From: an uncultured Collinsella sp.
Lineage (GTDB): Bacteria; Actinomycetota; Coriobacteriia; Coriobacteriales; Coriobacteriaceae
DNA: 55,175 bases
Assembly: GCA_902464495.1 (NCBI GenBank)
Contig: CABQJK010000011.1
Location: 1 to 55,175, forward strand
Direction of reading: 5' to 3'
Below the pieces are notes generated by a model. That model was not told the origin of the DNA. It did no database searches and saw only the letters and a program-made list of their open reading frames with translations. Shown here piece by piece: positions 25,270 to 33,841 of this stretch. Each line of letters begins with the position of its first letter. The first letter of the stretch is position 1. The position numbers were made by a program, and so were the translations under genes.

Positions 25270-27007
25270 GGTCTAGGTATCCTCTCACGTCTGCCTCGTA
25301 GTCCTCGATAATTTGCGGTCCTGCTGGGCCAAATTCAATAACGGTGTCACCCACCAGGTCAAAGAGCGCTTCGTTGATGCTATCGACGAGCATGTCTTCA
25401 CTCTTGCCCGACTGTGCCACCGCCGATGCCGTCTGCGCTGCGTTTTGCTCGAGTAGTGCACGAAGATAGGCGTCTGCGGCGGGATCGAGTGTGGACGCGG
25501 TGTCGGCGGGCGCGGGCGCTGGTGCGAGGAGCGGGGCTACGACGCCAAACTGCTCGGTGGAGATGGTCGGCTCGCCAGCCTCGTCCTGCTGCATGGCCGT
25601 CGCGACGGGTTCGGCGATCGTGTCGGCTACGGGCTCGGCTTCCCGTCGTTCGGCAACTGCCACCTCGGCATCCGCAAGCGTGCCGTCCTCGCGCTCCTCG
25701 TCGATCAAAAGCGCCTCGCGCGTTTGTGCGGCGGCGCTCCGAATGTGCCCCAGCTGGCTCAGGTCGATATCGATCTTGACGGGCTGATGTGCGGCATCCC
25801 ATGAAAGCCATGCCACAATCTCGTCATCGATAATCTTAGCCAGATATTTGGGAACCTTTTCTTCCTTAAGGGGATGGCCGGGATCCAGCGCCAGGCGCAG
25901 GCGTTGGTCGCAGGCGCGCATCATCTCACCGAGCTTGCTGCTTTTTTGTCTGCTGCCGTGGATGCGCATACATTCCCAAAAGCCATTTTGGCAGCGGTAG
26001 ATGTGAATGGGGTCCAGGCGATATTCGCAGTCCTCGTGGCGCTCGGGCGCAAAGAACACGGCCGAGGCAAACATGGTGTAGGGCATGGCCGTCTCCTCCC
26101 CAAATAAACTCGCCACGATGCCGGTCTTTCGGTGCGTGTCATAGTAGCGCGCCATGCGGACATATACGGCGCATGCCACGTGGCACAGATCGCGGTGGTG
26201 GCTGCGGTCGAGTCGCGAGTTGCTTAGGTTGTACGTGGAGAGGGCGTTGATGGTGGCCATGAGTCGCTCCTCGCGCGCCTCATCGGGCGGAAGGGGGAGC
26301 GTGGGCTCGGGGGTTTTGCGACGCTTAGGGGTCTGGCCGGACGGTGCCGGTGCTGGTACAAGGTCTCGAGCTGCGCGGCGCAGCTCGATGAGGGCGTTGT
26401 CGAATGCGACGGTTTTAGAGTCGCGAAGCAGCTTGGGGTCGAGCTCGTGGAACACGGCGTAGTCCTGCAGCCACACGCGTGCGAACCGGTCGATGCCGGG
26501 TTCAAAGGCGCGATAGGCATCCCAAAATGCCTTGATCTTGTCATAGCCGTCACACGGATTGTCGACGCCAATGCCGCAGATCAATTCGTAGAGATACAGA
26601 AAGGCAAACGAGGTCGATGTCTCCTCGATATTGCCGCGGCGCACTTGGGCACGCCAGGTAAAGTAGCCGCGCAGCTGTCGATCGCTCATGGCATTGTAGG
26701 TGGGAAAGTACGACTTAAAGGTGCCGTTGTAGGGGCAATCGTCCTCGAAGTCGGCCATCAGCAGACCTTGGCGGTAAAAGAGCTCAGCCTCCGATAGCCA
26801 ACGCCCCGCGCCGCCTTTGGGATCATCTTGCCAGCGTGATATCTCGCGCATCTTGCGGTACTGGTCGGGGAGGAAGTTCTGCATCTGTCGACCGGTCTTG
26901 AGAATCGGCTCGTCAGCATAGATCTCGTTTGAGAAGCGGGCGGACTGATGGGTCCGGGCCTCGGCCATAATGCGCTCGATAAGCATCTTGACGTCCTGGT
27001 CGGCCAC
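25262..27007 (-). CDS. TerB-N/TerB-C-type protein, first gene of the helicase-ATPase operon
   Basis: A 581-residue protein. Residues about 40-200 carry a TerB N-terminal-domain pattern: LPDQYRKMRE, FYRQGLLMADFEDDCP, MSDRQLRGYFTWRAQVRRG and FAFLYLYELICGIG. The middle is variable and proline/acid-rich; the last 50 residues (SINEALFDLVGDTVIEFG) look like a TerB C-terminal domain. TerB-N/TerB-C proteins are known to be linked with ATPases and helicases in stress and anti-phage gene sets. GTG 27007 is the start, with AGGAG six bases upstream. The gene is followed, with overlap, by the BrxD-like ATPase. Confidence 0.8.
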   Translation of the reverse strand: MADQDVKMLIERIMAEARTHQSARFSNEIYADEPILKTGRQMQNFLPDQYRKMREISRWQDDPKGGAGRWLSEAELFYRQGLLMADFEDDCPYNGTFKSYFPTYNAMSDRQLRGYFTWRAQVRRGNIEETSTSFAFLYLYELICGIGVDNPCDGYDKIKAFWDAYRAFEPGIDRFARVWLQDYAVFHELDPKLLRDSKTVAFDNALIELRRAARDLVPAPAPSGQTPKRRKTPEPTLPLPPDEAREERLMATINALSTYNLSNSRLDRSHHRDLCHVACAVYVRMARYYDTHRKTGIVASLFGEETAMPYTMFASAVFFAPERHEDCEYRLDPIHIYRCQNGFWECMRIHGSRQKSSKLGEMMRACDQRLRLALDPGHPLKEEKVPKYLAKIIDDEIVAWLSWDAAHQPVKIDIDLSQLGHIRSAAAQTREALLIDEEREDGTLADAEVAVAERREAEPVADTIAEPVATAMQQDEAGEPTISTEQFGVVAPLLAPAPAPADTASTLDPAADAYLRALLEQNAAQTASAVAQSGKSEDMLVDSINEALFDLVGDTVIEFGPAGPQIIEDYEADVRGYLDHE

Positions 27008-27045
27008 CGCCCTCTCCTCTCCCTATATGGTGTCGGTGACCTCAT

Positions 27046-27054
27046 ATCATAGCA
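27046..27054 (-). promoter_or_regulatory. Candidate extended -10 promoter element of the TerB-ATPase-helicase operon
   Basis: Read on the minus strand, TGCTATGAT fits the extended -10 pattern TGnTATAAT, 39 bases before the GTG start of the TerB-like gene, in an AT-rich gap. No convincing -35 box is seen. Confidence 0.35.
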
Positions 27055-27095
27055 CAGCATCAAACAGATGTTCGAGATATCACTATGCAGATAGT

Positions 27096-27812
27096 TTAGA
27101 ACAGGAGAGCGTAGATGACCGCCACGACGACGGAAGGGAGCATGTTGGCCGTGCGGAAGGTCTGAGGTCGAATAAGGTTAACGCCAACACAGAAGATGAG
27201 CATGGAGCCCACAAGCGAAAGGTTGTCGAGGGCTGCGGTGGTCATGATGGGGGAGAGTGCGCCGGCAAAAAGCGTGATCGAGCCCTGGAATACGGCAACG
27301 GGCAGGGCCGAGAAGATGCAGCCGCGGCCAAGCGAGGCCGTCATGGTGCAGACGATGATGCAGTCCAGCGCGCCCTTCAGGGCAAGCGTGGACCAGTCGC
27401 CGAGCAGGCCGTCCTGAATCGATCCTACGATGGCCATGGCGCCGATGCACACGGTGAGCGATGCCGAGACAAAGGCGTTGGTGAACTCGTTGTCGCCTTC
27501 GCTGCCGGTTTTGCGCTTGAGCCATTCGCCGAGGTTCTCGATGGCGGCCTCCAGGTTGATGGCCTCGCCGATGAGCGAACCGAGGGCAAACGAGACGATA
27601 AGCATGGTGGTGCCGGTGGTCGCCAATGCCTCTCCATCGATAACGAGCATCTTTTGCATGGTGCCGCCCAGGCCGATAAACAGAACGCACAACCCCGACG
27701 CCTTCATGAGCGTATCTTGGATGCGGGGCGTAATGAAGCGCCCACCCATGAGGCCCAGCAGACCGCCCGCAATCAAAAGCGCGACGTTGATGATCGTTCC
27801 TAAACCCGGCAT
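27096..27812 (-). CDS. DUF554 family membrane protein
   Basis: A 238-residue integral membrane protein with about seven hydrophobic segments, starting with GLGTIINVALLIAGGLLGLM and containing the family patterns FIGLGGTMQKML and ASLTVCIGAMAIVGSIQDGL. DUF554 proteins are common, possible transporters of unknown substrate. The start is the ATG at 27812 with AGGAGGG upstream. Single gene; the next gene upstream on this strand is the TerB operon's far side. Confidence 0.9.
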   Translation of the reverse strand: MPGLGTIINVALLIAGGLLGLMGGRFITPRIQDTLMKASGLCVLFIGLGGTMQKMLVIDGEALATTGTTMLIVSFALGSLIGEAINLEAAIENLGEWLKRKTGSEGDNEFTNAFVSASLTVCIGAMAIVGSIQDGLLGDWSTLALKGALDCIIVCTMTASLGRGCIFSALPVAVFQGSITLFAGALSPIMTTAALDNLSLVGSMLIFCVGVNLIRPQTFRTANMLPSVVVAVIYALLF

Positions 27813-27901
27813 GAACCCTCCTGTAATTGATGTCAACGCGGCAATCGTAGCAGAACGGGGAGGGGAGCGCTCAGCATCCGAGCCAAGCGGCGGTTAGCGG
27901 T

Positions 27902-29302
27902 CTAGGACAGGACGGGGCTAAAGTCGAAGCGCAGCGTCATGAGGTGCTGCGGGGATTCGATGGCTGCGGCAATGATGTCGGCATCTCGTGCACGATCGAA
28001 CCCTTCAAGTTCCATTTGATAGGGGAAGTCTTCTTGGATACCGATGCGACGAGGAACCAAAAGCTTGGTTCCGTCGAATTCTTCGGTTCGCGATCCGTCT
28101 GCTGCAACGGAATAAAGGTGTAACTTGGCGGTCGTTGCGGCATCAAGTGCCGAGATAGCTTGGATATCGTTCGATGCACTCCTTGCTCCCATTGCTGTAA
28201 GTGCCGTAGGCGCGACGACTTCACCCGAAGGCAAAAAGACGAGCTCGACGGTATTGGGGAATGCGATGAGGATATTTTTGCGGCGGGGCGCATCGGCAGC
28301 GACTGGCTCAATGCTTGCGGCATCGACGGTTTCCGTGTGGTCGAGCGCGACCATCATGCAACAGTTGCCTTCGTCGACATCTGGGGGAACGGCAAAGTCC
28401 AGGCCGTCTTTCGGTTGGGGATCGCCTAGTTCGGTGGCGGTGCCGCCCGGCTTCTCGAGAGGAACCGCAGCGTTGTCTTCTGATGATGCATCGTCTGCAT
28501 CGTCAACATGTGCCGGTGCGTCTGCGACCTCGTCTTTGGGGGATTTGCCATTATCGCTAGATATAGGAGCAGCAATCCCGACGGACCCCGCTCCGTGCCA
28601 TGTCATTTGGAGCAGCGCCGGATCGGCGAGAATGCGCTGCACACCTTGCGTCTGGGTATCGATATTGATGGGGGCGGGTTCTGATCCGCGCGTGAGGTTA
28701 AGCGAGCCCTTCTGCCTATTGCTTTGAGCCTTTTGGTCGTCCGCGTCGCCAGCGTAGAACAGCAAAGGCGCATCTCCCGTTGCGATGGCTTCGGTGTCCG
28801 CCTTGGTCAGTCGCAGCGATGCCGTAAAGGAGATAATGGGCTGCGCGCCATCGACATTCGAGGGAACGCAGCCCAGGCATACACCCCCTTCTTCTTCATA
28901 GGCCGCGCTGTCGAAGACGACCTTCGCCCCGTTCGCCGAGTCATCGACCGAGGCAATATCGATGCGCAGCTCCAAGTCGCATGGGTCGCCATCGGCGTCG
29001 ACTGCAGCCGATCTCCATGTGCAGATGGCATAACCTGTCTGGGGGCCGTTCTCCTTGTCCGGTCGCTTGATATCCACGACTATCGAGTCGACCGTATTGC
29101 GGTAAAGGCATCCCGAGGTTCGGACCGTGGCGTGTGCGAGCGGAAAACGTTGGCAGGCGACGATACCCGACGAATTCGCCACGGGGTTCAGAGCTTGCGG
29201 TAAGGAGTTCGCCGTGGCGGGCGTCGCCCAAGCGGCGAGAGGCGTACCGCTCGCCAGTGCGCTGCAGAGCGCGGCAACGGGCAAAAGGTTTTTGGGTGCC
29301 AT
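27902..29302 (-). CDS. Large secreted protein, last gene of the surface cluster
   Basis: A 466-residue protein with a clear signal peptide (MAPKNLLPVAALCSALASGT..., cut near AWATPATA). The mature part is acidic and contains two Cys pairs (CQRFP...CLYRN and CLGCV), an Asp/Glu/Ala-rich middle and a C-terminal domain with no C-terminal membrane anchor. I recognise no family. GGAG precedes the ATG. It is the last of five minus-strand genes (31075 to 27902) that look like one operon for exported proteins. Confidence 0.75.
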   Translation of the reverse strand: MAPKNLLPVAALCSALASGTPLAAWATPATANSLPQALNPVANSSGIVACQRFPLAHATVRTSGCLYRNTVDSIVVDIKRPDKENGPQTGYAICTWRSAAVDADGDPCDLELRIDIASVDDSANGAKVVFDSAAYEEEGGVCLGCVPSNVDGAQPIISFTASLRLTKADTEAIATGDAPLLFYAGDADDQKAQSNRQKGSLNLTRGSEPAPINIDTQTQGVQRILADPALLQMTWHGAGSVGIAAPISSDNGKSPKDEVADAPAHVDDADDASSEDNAAVPLEKPGGTATELGDPQPKDGLDFAVPPDVDEGNCCMMVALDHTETVDAASIEPVAADAPRRKNILIAFPNTVELVFLPSGEVVAPTALTAMGARSASNDIQAISALDAATTAKLHLYSVAADGSRTEEFDGTKLLVPRRIGIQEDFPYQMELEGFDRARDADIIAAAIESPQHLMTLRFDFSPVLS

Positions 29303-29341
29303 GGTTCTCCTATCTATTCTGCGTGCTCCGGTCGTGCTTGG

Positions 29342-29602
29342 CTATTGGTTGCGTTTGATGTGCAGGCCAAGGCACGTCAGCCCTGCTCCCGCCGTGGCGA
29401 AGCCTACCGCAATGAGTTGCCGGGTGTCGCTCGTTTGAGCGAGCGGCTCGTGACGGCCGTCGCGATTAAGGCCCGAAAGGTCGACGGTCACTTCTGTGGC
29501 CGCCTGCGCTTGCTCTTGTTGAGCAAAGGCCATGGCAGGTGCGGACGCCAAGATGCCGACGATGGCAGCCAGTGCAATCGCCTTAGGACGTGGCGTGCGC
29601 AC
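29342..29602 (-). CDS. Small exported protein with LAxT-like sorting signal
   Basis: An 86-residue protein. It has a signal peptide (RTPRPKAIALAAIVGILASA, cut near AMAFAQQ), a short Gln/Asp-rich mature part and, at the C-terminus, LAQTSD followed by a hydrophobic helix and the basic tail KRNQ. That is the layout of a sortase substrate; LAxTG is the motif of class E sortases of high-GC bacteria, and here the fifth residue is Ser. The start is a GTG at 29602 that overlaps the end of the gene upstream by 20 bases. The ribosome site is poor. No sortase gene lies in the window. Confidence 0.65.
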   Translation of the reverse strand: MRTPRPKAIALAAIVGILASAPAMAFAQQEQAQAATEVTVDLSGLNRDGRHEPLAQTSDTRQLIAVGFATAGAGLTCLGLHIKRNQ

Positions 29603-30185
29603 CGGGCTCGACCGTCCAGGTGATGCTTGCCACTTGATCTCCCGTACCGGTGGCGTGGTAGATGTCACGCGTGACGCGGGCGACGTGGCCACTCACATTG
29701 AGCTTGATTTTGTCCGTTCCGTCGGCAATGTCCTTGTACTTCATGTCGAAGCTTGCGTCTTTGGAAAGATCGAGGCCCGTAGTCTGAGTCGCCGAGCTGG
29801 CATCCTTTTCTGCCTTATCGGGGCCAACCTTAAAATCGATGGAGTTCTGGGCCGAGCCCGTCTTTGCGTCTGCAACGATTGTCCAGTCGTTCTTGGCCGT
29901 GACCTTCATGTTGGTGACGTGGATGCCATATGCCGAGAGGTTGTCGATGGTAATCGTTTTGTCGGAGGGTCCTACAAGCGTTCCGTCGGCTTTGGCGGCA
30001 AAGGGGATGACCGTTGGCGCCTTAAACGAAACATTGCTAATGTCGGCCTTCACCGTCACATCGGTGGTTCCAACGCGCACCTCTGCCATGGCCGCCGTTG
30101 GCGCGGCGCCCATCGCAAGTGCGAGCGTAAGCCCTGCGCCCACGGCGAGTGCCCTGGCTCCGCTCAGGTTCCTGGGTGTGTTCAT
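29583..30185 (-). CDS. Secreted protein with WxL-like C-terminal features
   Basis: A 200-residue secreted protein. The signal peptide runs to about ATAAMAEV. The mature part is Thr/Asp/Lys-rich and beta-like, with two Trp-containing motifs, DWTIVADAKTG and ITWTVEPG, that recall WxL-type surface domains, though not matching fully. It resembles subunit-like exported proteins (TasA/camelysin style) in size. GAAAGGA lies about six bases before the ATG. It is the third gene of the surface cluster and overlaps the next gene by 20 bases. Confidence 0.7.
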   Translation of the reverse strand: MNTPRNLSGARALAVGAGLTLALAMGAAPTAAMAEVRVGTTDVTVKADISNVSFKAPTVIPFAAKADGTLVGPSDKTITIDNLSAYGIHVTNMKVTAKNDWTIVADAKTGSAQNSIDFKVGPDKAEKDASSATQTTGLDLSKDASFDMKYKDIADGTDKIKLNVSGHVARVTRDIYHATGTGDQVASITWTVEPGAHATS

Positions 30186-30272
30186 AATCGATCCTTTCTG
30201 CTCGTCACGGACTGTTTCCGTGATGGTTGGACGAATGGGGACCGGGTGCTGCCCCTGCGAGCGCGTCTGCCA

Positions 30273-30782
30273 CTAGCCTTCTGCCTGGGCCACCCGCACT
30301 TTGACGCGCGTCGGATTGCCGTGGGTGTCGTAGGTCTTGGCATCGAGTGCCTGAATCTCGATATATGCCTCGCCTTCTTGGATATCGCCGGCGGGGCAGG
30401 TCTCAACCGTCTTGCCGGCTTCGACCACACCGGACTCATAGATGGTCTCGTCGTTTTGAATCACGCGGAAGCGCTGGGGAAACTTGTTGTTTTGGACGTT
30501 TTGCACGTTGACGCGCAACTTGCCGCCTTCCTGCAACTGTGCGACCGGCGCGACCGAGATCGTCATCATGTTGTCGCGGACGATGGCGTCGAGCTCATCC
30601 TGGATTTCTTGGCGCGATTTACCCTCTGCCGTCGTGACTGAGGCACCCGCTTCGGGCACGGGCTGCGACTGCCAGACGTATAGCCCTACGGCGATGAGGG
30701 CGCAGACGATAGCCAGGCAGACAACGACGAGTTTCTTGCGACGCCCCAGCCCTGCAAGGCGGGGCGGCTTCTTCGCACTCAT
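30273..30782 (-). CDS. Membrane-anchored extracytoplasmic protein, unknown function
   Basis: A 169-residue protein with a short basic N-terminus (SAKKPPRLAGLGRRKK), one membrane helix (about residues 17-38) and an extracytoplasmic domain of about 125 residues with a beta-sandwich look (VNVQNVQNNKFPQRFRVIQN, YIEIQALDAKTY). AAGGA lies six bases before the ATG, which overlaps the stop of the upstream gene in ATGA. It may be a scaffold for the exported proteins encoded downstream. No family recognised. Confidence 0.75.
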   Translation of the reverse strand: MSAKKPPRLAGLGRRKKLVVVCLAIVCALIAVGLYVWQSQPVPEAGASVTTAEGKSRQEIQDELDAIVRDNMMTISVAPVAQLQEGGKLRVNVQNVQNNKFPQRFRVIQNDETIYESGVVEAGKTVETCPAGDIQEGEAYIEIQALDAKTYDTHGNPTRVKVRVAQAEG

Positions 30783-31075
30783 GCGGCGTCCTTGGTGGTG
30801 TAGACACGTGCGAACGTGGACGGGTCCGCTCCAAAGAGCATGTGAAGCATCAGGCGGCGCGAGTAGATGAGCTCGTCGAAGTCGTGAGGGAGCTCGATGT
30901 TGTGGATACGCGCGATGTGGTGGGCGAGCGCCGAGAACGACTCGGGGTCGCAGATAACATCGGTGGTGACGTGGTAGACCGCCGTATCGGGGAACGCCTC
31001 TTCGTCGAAAGGCAGGAGATAGGGATCGTCGTCGACCTCGATGGCGACGCCGTACTGGGGCCAGTAATATGCCAT
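30779..31075 (-). CDS. Small protein of unknown function, first gene of the surface cluster
   Basis: A 98-residue, mildly acidic cytosolic protein (MAYYWPQYGVAIEVDDDPYL...), without signal peptide or membrane helix, rich in aromatic residues and His. GGGAGG lies five bases before the ATG. It ends in ATGA, shared with the start of the membrane-anchored protein gene. I do not recognise a domain. Confidence 0.75.
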   Translation of the reverse strand: MAYYWPQYGVAIEVDDDPYLLPFDEEAFPDTAVYHVTTDVICDPESFSALAHHIARIHNIELPHDFDELIYSRRLMLHMLFGADPSTFARVYTTKDAA

Positions 31076-31421
31076 GGGAACCTCCCTGCTTCTGGGGCCA
31101 AAACTTCCATTGGTTTTGGCTGTTGATGCCGACCGTATCAGTCACTACTTGACCAATTTCTGACCAAATGCTTGACGGATTGACATCTCCGCAGGTAGAG
31201 GATGGTAAAAAATACTTCAACTATTTTCGAGCGCCAATTGCGTGGTCGCTGGCGGTAAAGCGACATGTGTCAAAAGCATCGTCTGCCGAGGAAACCTTGC
31301 CGCTCGCCGAATTGCACGAACGTAAAAATCGCCAATTATGGAGACGGTCTCGAACACGTCGACGAAACGATGCGGTAACATCTCCCTGCAAACACTGTAG
31401 TTAGCTAAAGGGGGAGTTCGC
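31076..31421. other. Gene-free divergent intergenic region
   Basis: A 346-base gap between the surface cluster (minus) and the lactate dehydrogenase operon (plus). It is AT-richer than its flanks and should hold both promoters. It includes the direct repeat reported separately and a TTGACA (about 31180) without a good -10. I see no RNA gene or small coding frame in it. Confidence 0.6.
31150..31167. promoter_or_regulatory. Candidate operator: two TGACCAA direct repeats, 11-base period
   Basis: TGACCAA at 31150-31156 and 31161-31167, one helical turn apart, in the divergent promoter region. Two further TTGAC-like sequences follow at 31172 and 31180. A regulator could bind on one face. Regulator unknown. 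Confidence 0.4.
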
Positions 31422-33023
31422 GTGTCTGCAACCATCAAACCCTTCACCGGCGAGTTCGAGGAGTATGGTCGCGATGAGTCTCGCACATCGGGCGAGGCCT
31501 CGAGCATCTCGTTTCCGACAACGGAGGACGAGGTCCGTGCCATTTTGAAAAAGCTCCATGCCGAGCGTGTCCCGGTGACGGTTCAGGGCGCCCGGACCGG
31601 TCTTGCCGCCGGCGCCGTGCCTCATGGCGGTCACATTCTCAATACTTCCCGCATGAATCGCTACCTAGGCATTCGCCGCGATGAGCTGGGCCGCTTTCTT
31701 TTGCGTGTGGCGCCCGGCGTCGTGCTGTCTGAGCTGCGCAAGCAACTGGGCAAAAAAGTGCTGCCGACTGCCGGCTGGGACCGGGCATCGCTTGAGGCCT
31801 ACGAGGAGTTCCAGGAAGCTCCCGAGCAATTCTTTCCTACCGATCCCACCGAGGCATCTGCCTGCCTGGGCGGCATGGCGGCATGCAACGCCTCCGGCGC
31901 CCGCAGCTACGCTTACGGCCCCATGCGCCCGCATATCACGGGACTCCACGTCGCGCTGGCTGATGGCGATTTGCTTGAGCTTCAGCGCGGCGAGGCTTTT
32001 GCCCAGGGCCGCCACTTGTCGCTCGTGACGGCAGAGGGCCATGCACTCGAGCTCGATCTTCCTGACTACACCATGCCCAAGACCAAAAATGCCTCGGGTT
32101 ATTTTGTTGCGGACGATATGGACGCCATCGATCTTTTTATCGGTGCGTGCGGCACACTCGGTGTCATTACCGAGCTCGAGATCGCCCTGCAGGCGGCGCC
32201 TGCGGTCGTTTGGGGTGTGAGCTGCTTCTTTGACAGCGAAGACAAGGCCGTGTCCTTCACAGATTCTGTACGTCCCGTCCTGTCCCACGCGGCCGCCATC
32301 GAATATTTCGATGCTGGCGCCCTGGATATCCTGCGTCGCCAGCGCGAGCAGTCGACAGCGTTTGCCTCGCTGCCGGCGCTCGACAAAGACGCCAAGGTCT
32401 GTGTCTACGTGGAGCTCGACTGCGACGACGAAGCCCAGGCGACTGAGGAGCTGTATCACTTGGGGTGGGTACTGGAGCTTACGGGCGGCAGCGACGATGC
32501 GACATGGGTCGCGCGCACCGAGGTCGATCGCGAGTGTCAGCGATTCTTCCGCCATGCGGTGCCCGAGAGCGTCAACATGCTCATCGACGAGCGTCGCCGC
32601 ACGGATCCCACCATCACCAAACTGGGCTCGGACATGTCGGTGCCCAACGCACGCTTGGCCGATGTCATTGCCCTCTATCGCCGCACGCTGGCCGAAAGCG
32701 GGCTTGAGTCTGCTGCCTGGGGACACATCGGGAACAACCATCTGCATGTGAACATCCTACCGCGCGATGCGCAAGACTACCGTCGTGGTGGAGAACTCTT
32801 TGCCCAGTGGGCTTCCGAGGTCACGGCCATGGGCGGCGCCGTCTCCGCCGAACATGGCGTCGGCAAGATCAAGGCTGGCTTCCTGGAGACGATGTACGGT
32901 CACGAGGCCATGGTCGAGTCGGCGCGGCTCAAGCTCCAGCTCGATCCTGCCGGGCAGCTGGGTCGCGGTAACCTGTTTTCGGAGAAGCTCTTGGATGAGC
33001 TCGTCCAGAAAGGGGGCGCGTGA
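31422..33023 (+). CDS. FAD-dependent (D-)lactate dehydrogenase-like oxidoreductase (GlcD/LctD-like)
   Basis: A 533-residue FAD-linked oxidase/dehydrogenase of the vanillyl-alcohol-oxidase superfamily. The FAD-binding half has VTVQGARTGLAAGAVPHGG, RVAPGVVLSELRK, TEASACLGGMAACNASGAR and GACGTLGVITELEIAL; the C-terminal substrate domain has GHIGNNHLHVNILP and EHGVGKIK. Next come etfB (four-base overlap) and etfA with a ferredoxin domain, the layout of the Etf-linked lactate dehydrogenase complex of acetogens, which couples lactate oxidation to NAD+ reduction with ferredoxin as co-reductant. GTG 31422 follows GGGGGAG. It is longer than GlcD, with no iron-sulfur motif. The substrate is inferred and might be another 2-hydroxy acid. 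Confidence 0.87.
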   Translation: MSATIKPFTGEFEEYGRDESRTSGEASSISFPTTEDEVRAILKKLHAERVPVTVQGARTGLAAGAVPHGGHILNTSRMNRYLGIRRDELGRFLLRVAPGVVLSELRKQLGKKVLPTAGWDRASLEAYEEFQEAPEQFFPTDPTEASACLGGMAACNASGARSYAYGPMRPHITGLHVALADGDLLELQRGEAFAQGRHLSLVTAEGHALELDLPDYTMPKTKNASGYFVADDMDAIDLFIGACGTLGVITELEIALQAAPAVVWGVSCFFDSEDKAVSFTDSVRPVLSHAAAIEYFDAGALDILRRQREQSTAFASLPALDKDAKVCVYVELDCDDEAQATEELYHLGWVLELTGGSDDATWVARTEVDRECQRFFRHAVPESVNMLIDERRRTDPTITKLGSDMSVPNARLADVIALYRRTLAESGLESAAWGHIGNNHLHVNILPRDAQDYRRGGELFAQWASEVTAMGGAVSAEHGVGKIKAGFLETMYGHEAMVESARLKLQLDPAGQLGRGNLFSEKLLDELVQKGGA

Positions 33024-33841
33024 AGATGAGCGATTTCCATATGGTGGTGTGCGTCAAGGCGGTGCCGGGCAGCACCGGGGTCAAGATGGACCCCAAGACC
33101 AATACCATCGTGCGCGATGGCAAGCAGGCGGTCATCAACCCGTTCGATGCAAGTGCCCTCGAATGCGCGCTGTCGCTCAAGGACGACTTTATCGGCTTTG
33201 GCATGGACGTGCGCGTAACGGTGGTGTCGATGGGCATCCCCGCGACCGAGTCGCTGCTGCGCGACTGCATCGCCCGCGGCGCCGATGACGCACTGCTGCT
33301 AACTGATCGCGCCTTTGCAGGTGCCGATACCCTGGCAACCACCTATGCCCTCAAGTGCGGCATCGAGGCGCTCGACGAGGACTTCGACCTGCTCATCTGC
33401 GGCAAGATGGCGGTGGACGGCGATACGGCCCAGATCGGCCCCGAGCTGGCCGGCGCCTTTGAGATCCCCTGCGTGACCGACGTGAGCTGTGTGCAGAGCG
33501 CGGGATTTACGACGTGTGGCTCGCTGGCGCTTGTTCACGGCTGCGATGCCGGCGAGGAGACGGTGTATCTGGAGATGCCGTGCGCGATGACGACTGCCAA
33601 GGAGATTGGCCAGCTGCGCATGCCGAGTATTGCCGGTATTCGTGCGGCCGAGGAGGCGGACGTGCGCGTGGTCAACGCTGCCGACGTGAACGCCGACCCC
33701 GCGCGCTGCGGTCTTGCCGGCTCGCCGACACAGGTCGTGCGATCGTTTGTGCCCGACCGCGACCAAACATGCGAGGCCGTTGACGGAACGGCGTCCGAGC
33801 AGGCGGTAAAACTTGCCAAGATTATTGAGGGGATGGCATAG
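33020..33841 (+). CDS. etfB: Electron transfer flavoprotein beta subunit
   Basis: A 273-residue EtfB (MVVCVKAVPGSTGVKMDP, NPFDASALECALSL, GADDALLLTDRAFAGADTLA, KMAVDGDTAQIGPELAG). The last motif lies at the nucleotide/flavin-binding loop and is kept. It pairs with EtfA to carry electrons from the lactate dehydrogenase-like enzyme. The GTG at 33020 overlaps the stop of that gene in GTGA and is preceded by GGGGGC; an ATG at 33026 is the alternative start. The stop is followed directly by the etfA ATG. Whether the beta FAD is of the bifurcating type cannot be settled by eye. Confidence 0.92.
   Translation: MKMSDFHMVVCVKAVPGSTGVKMDPKTNTIVRDGKQAVINPFDASALECALSLKDDFIGFGMDVRVTVVSMGIPATESLLRDCIARGADDALLLTDRAFAGADTLATTYALKCGIEALDEDFDLLICGKMAVDGDTAQIGPELAGAFEIPCVTDVSCVQSAGFTTCGSLALVHGCDAGEETVYLEMPCAMTTAKEIGQLRMPSIAGIRAAEEADVRVVNAADVNADPARCGLAGSPTQVVRSFVPDRDQTCEAVDGTASEQAVKLAKIIEGMA

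Noticed and set aside
31187..31200. TCTACCTGCGG (minus strand) as a relic of the 120-bp element
   Set aside because: Only 11 bases match the core and no arms are found around it; likely chance.
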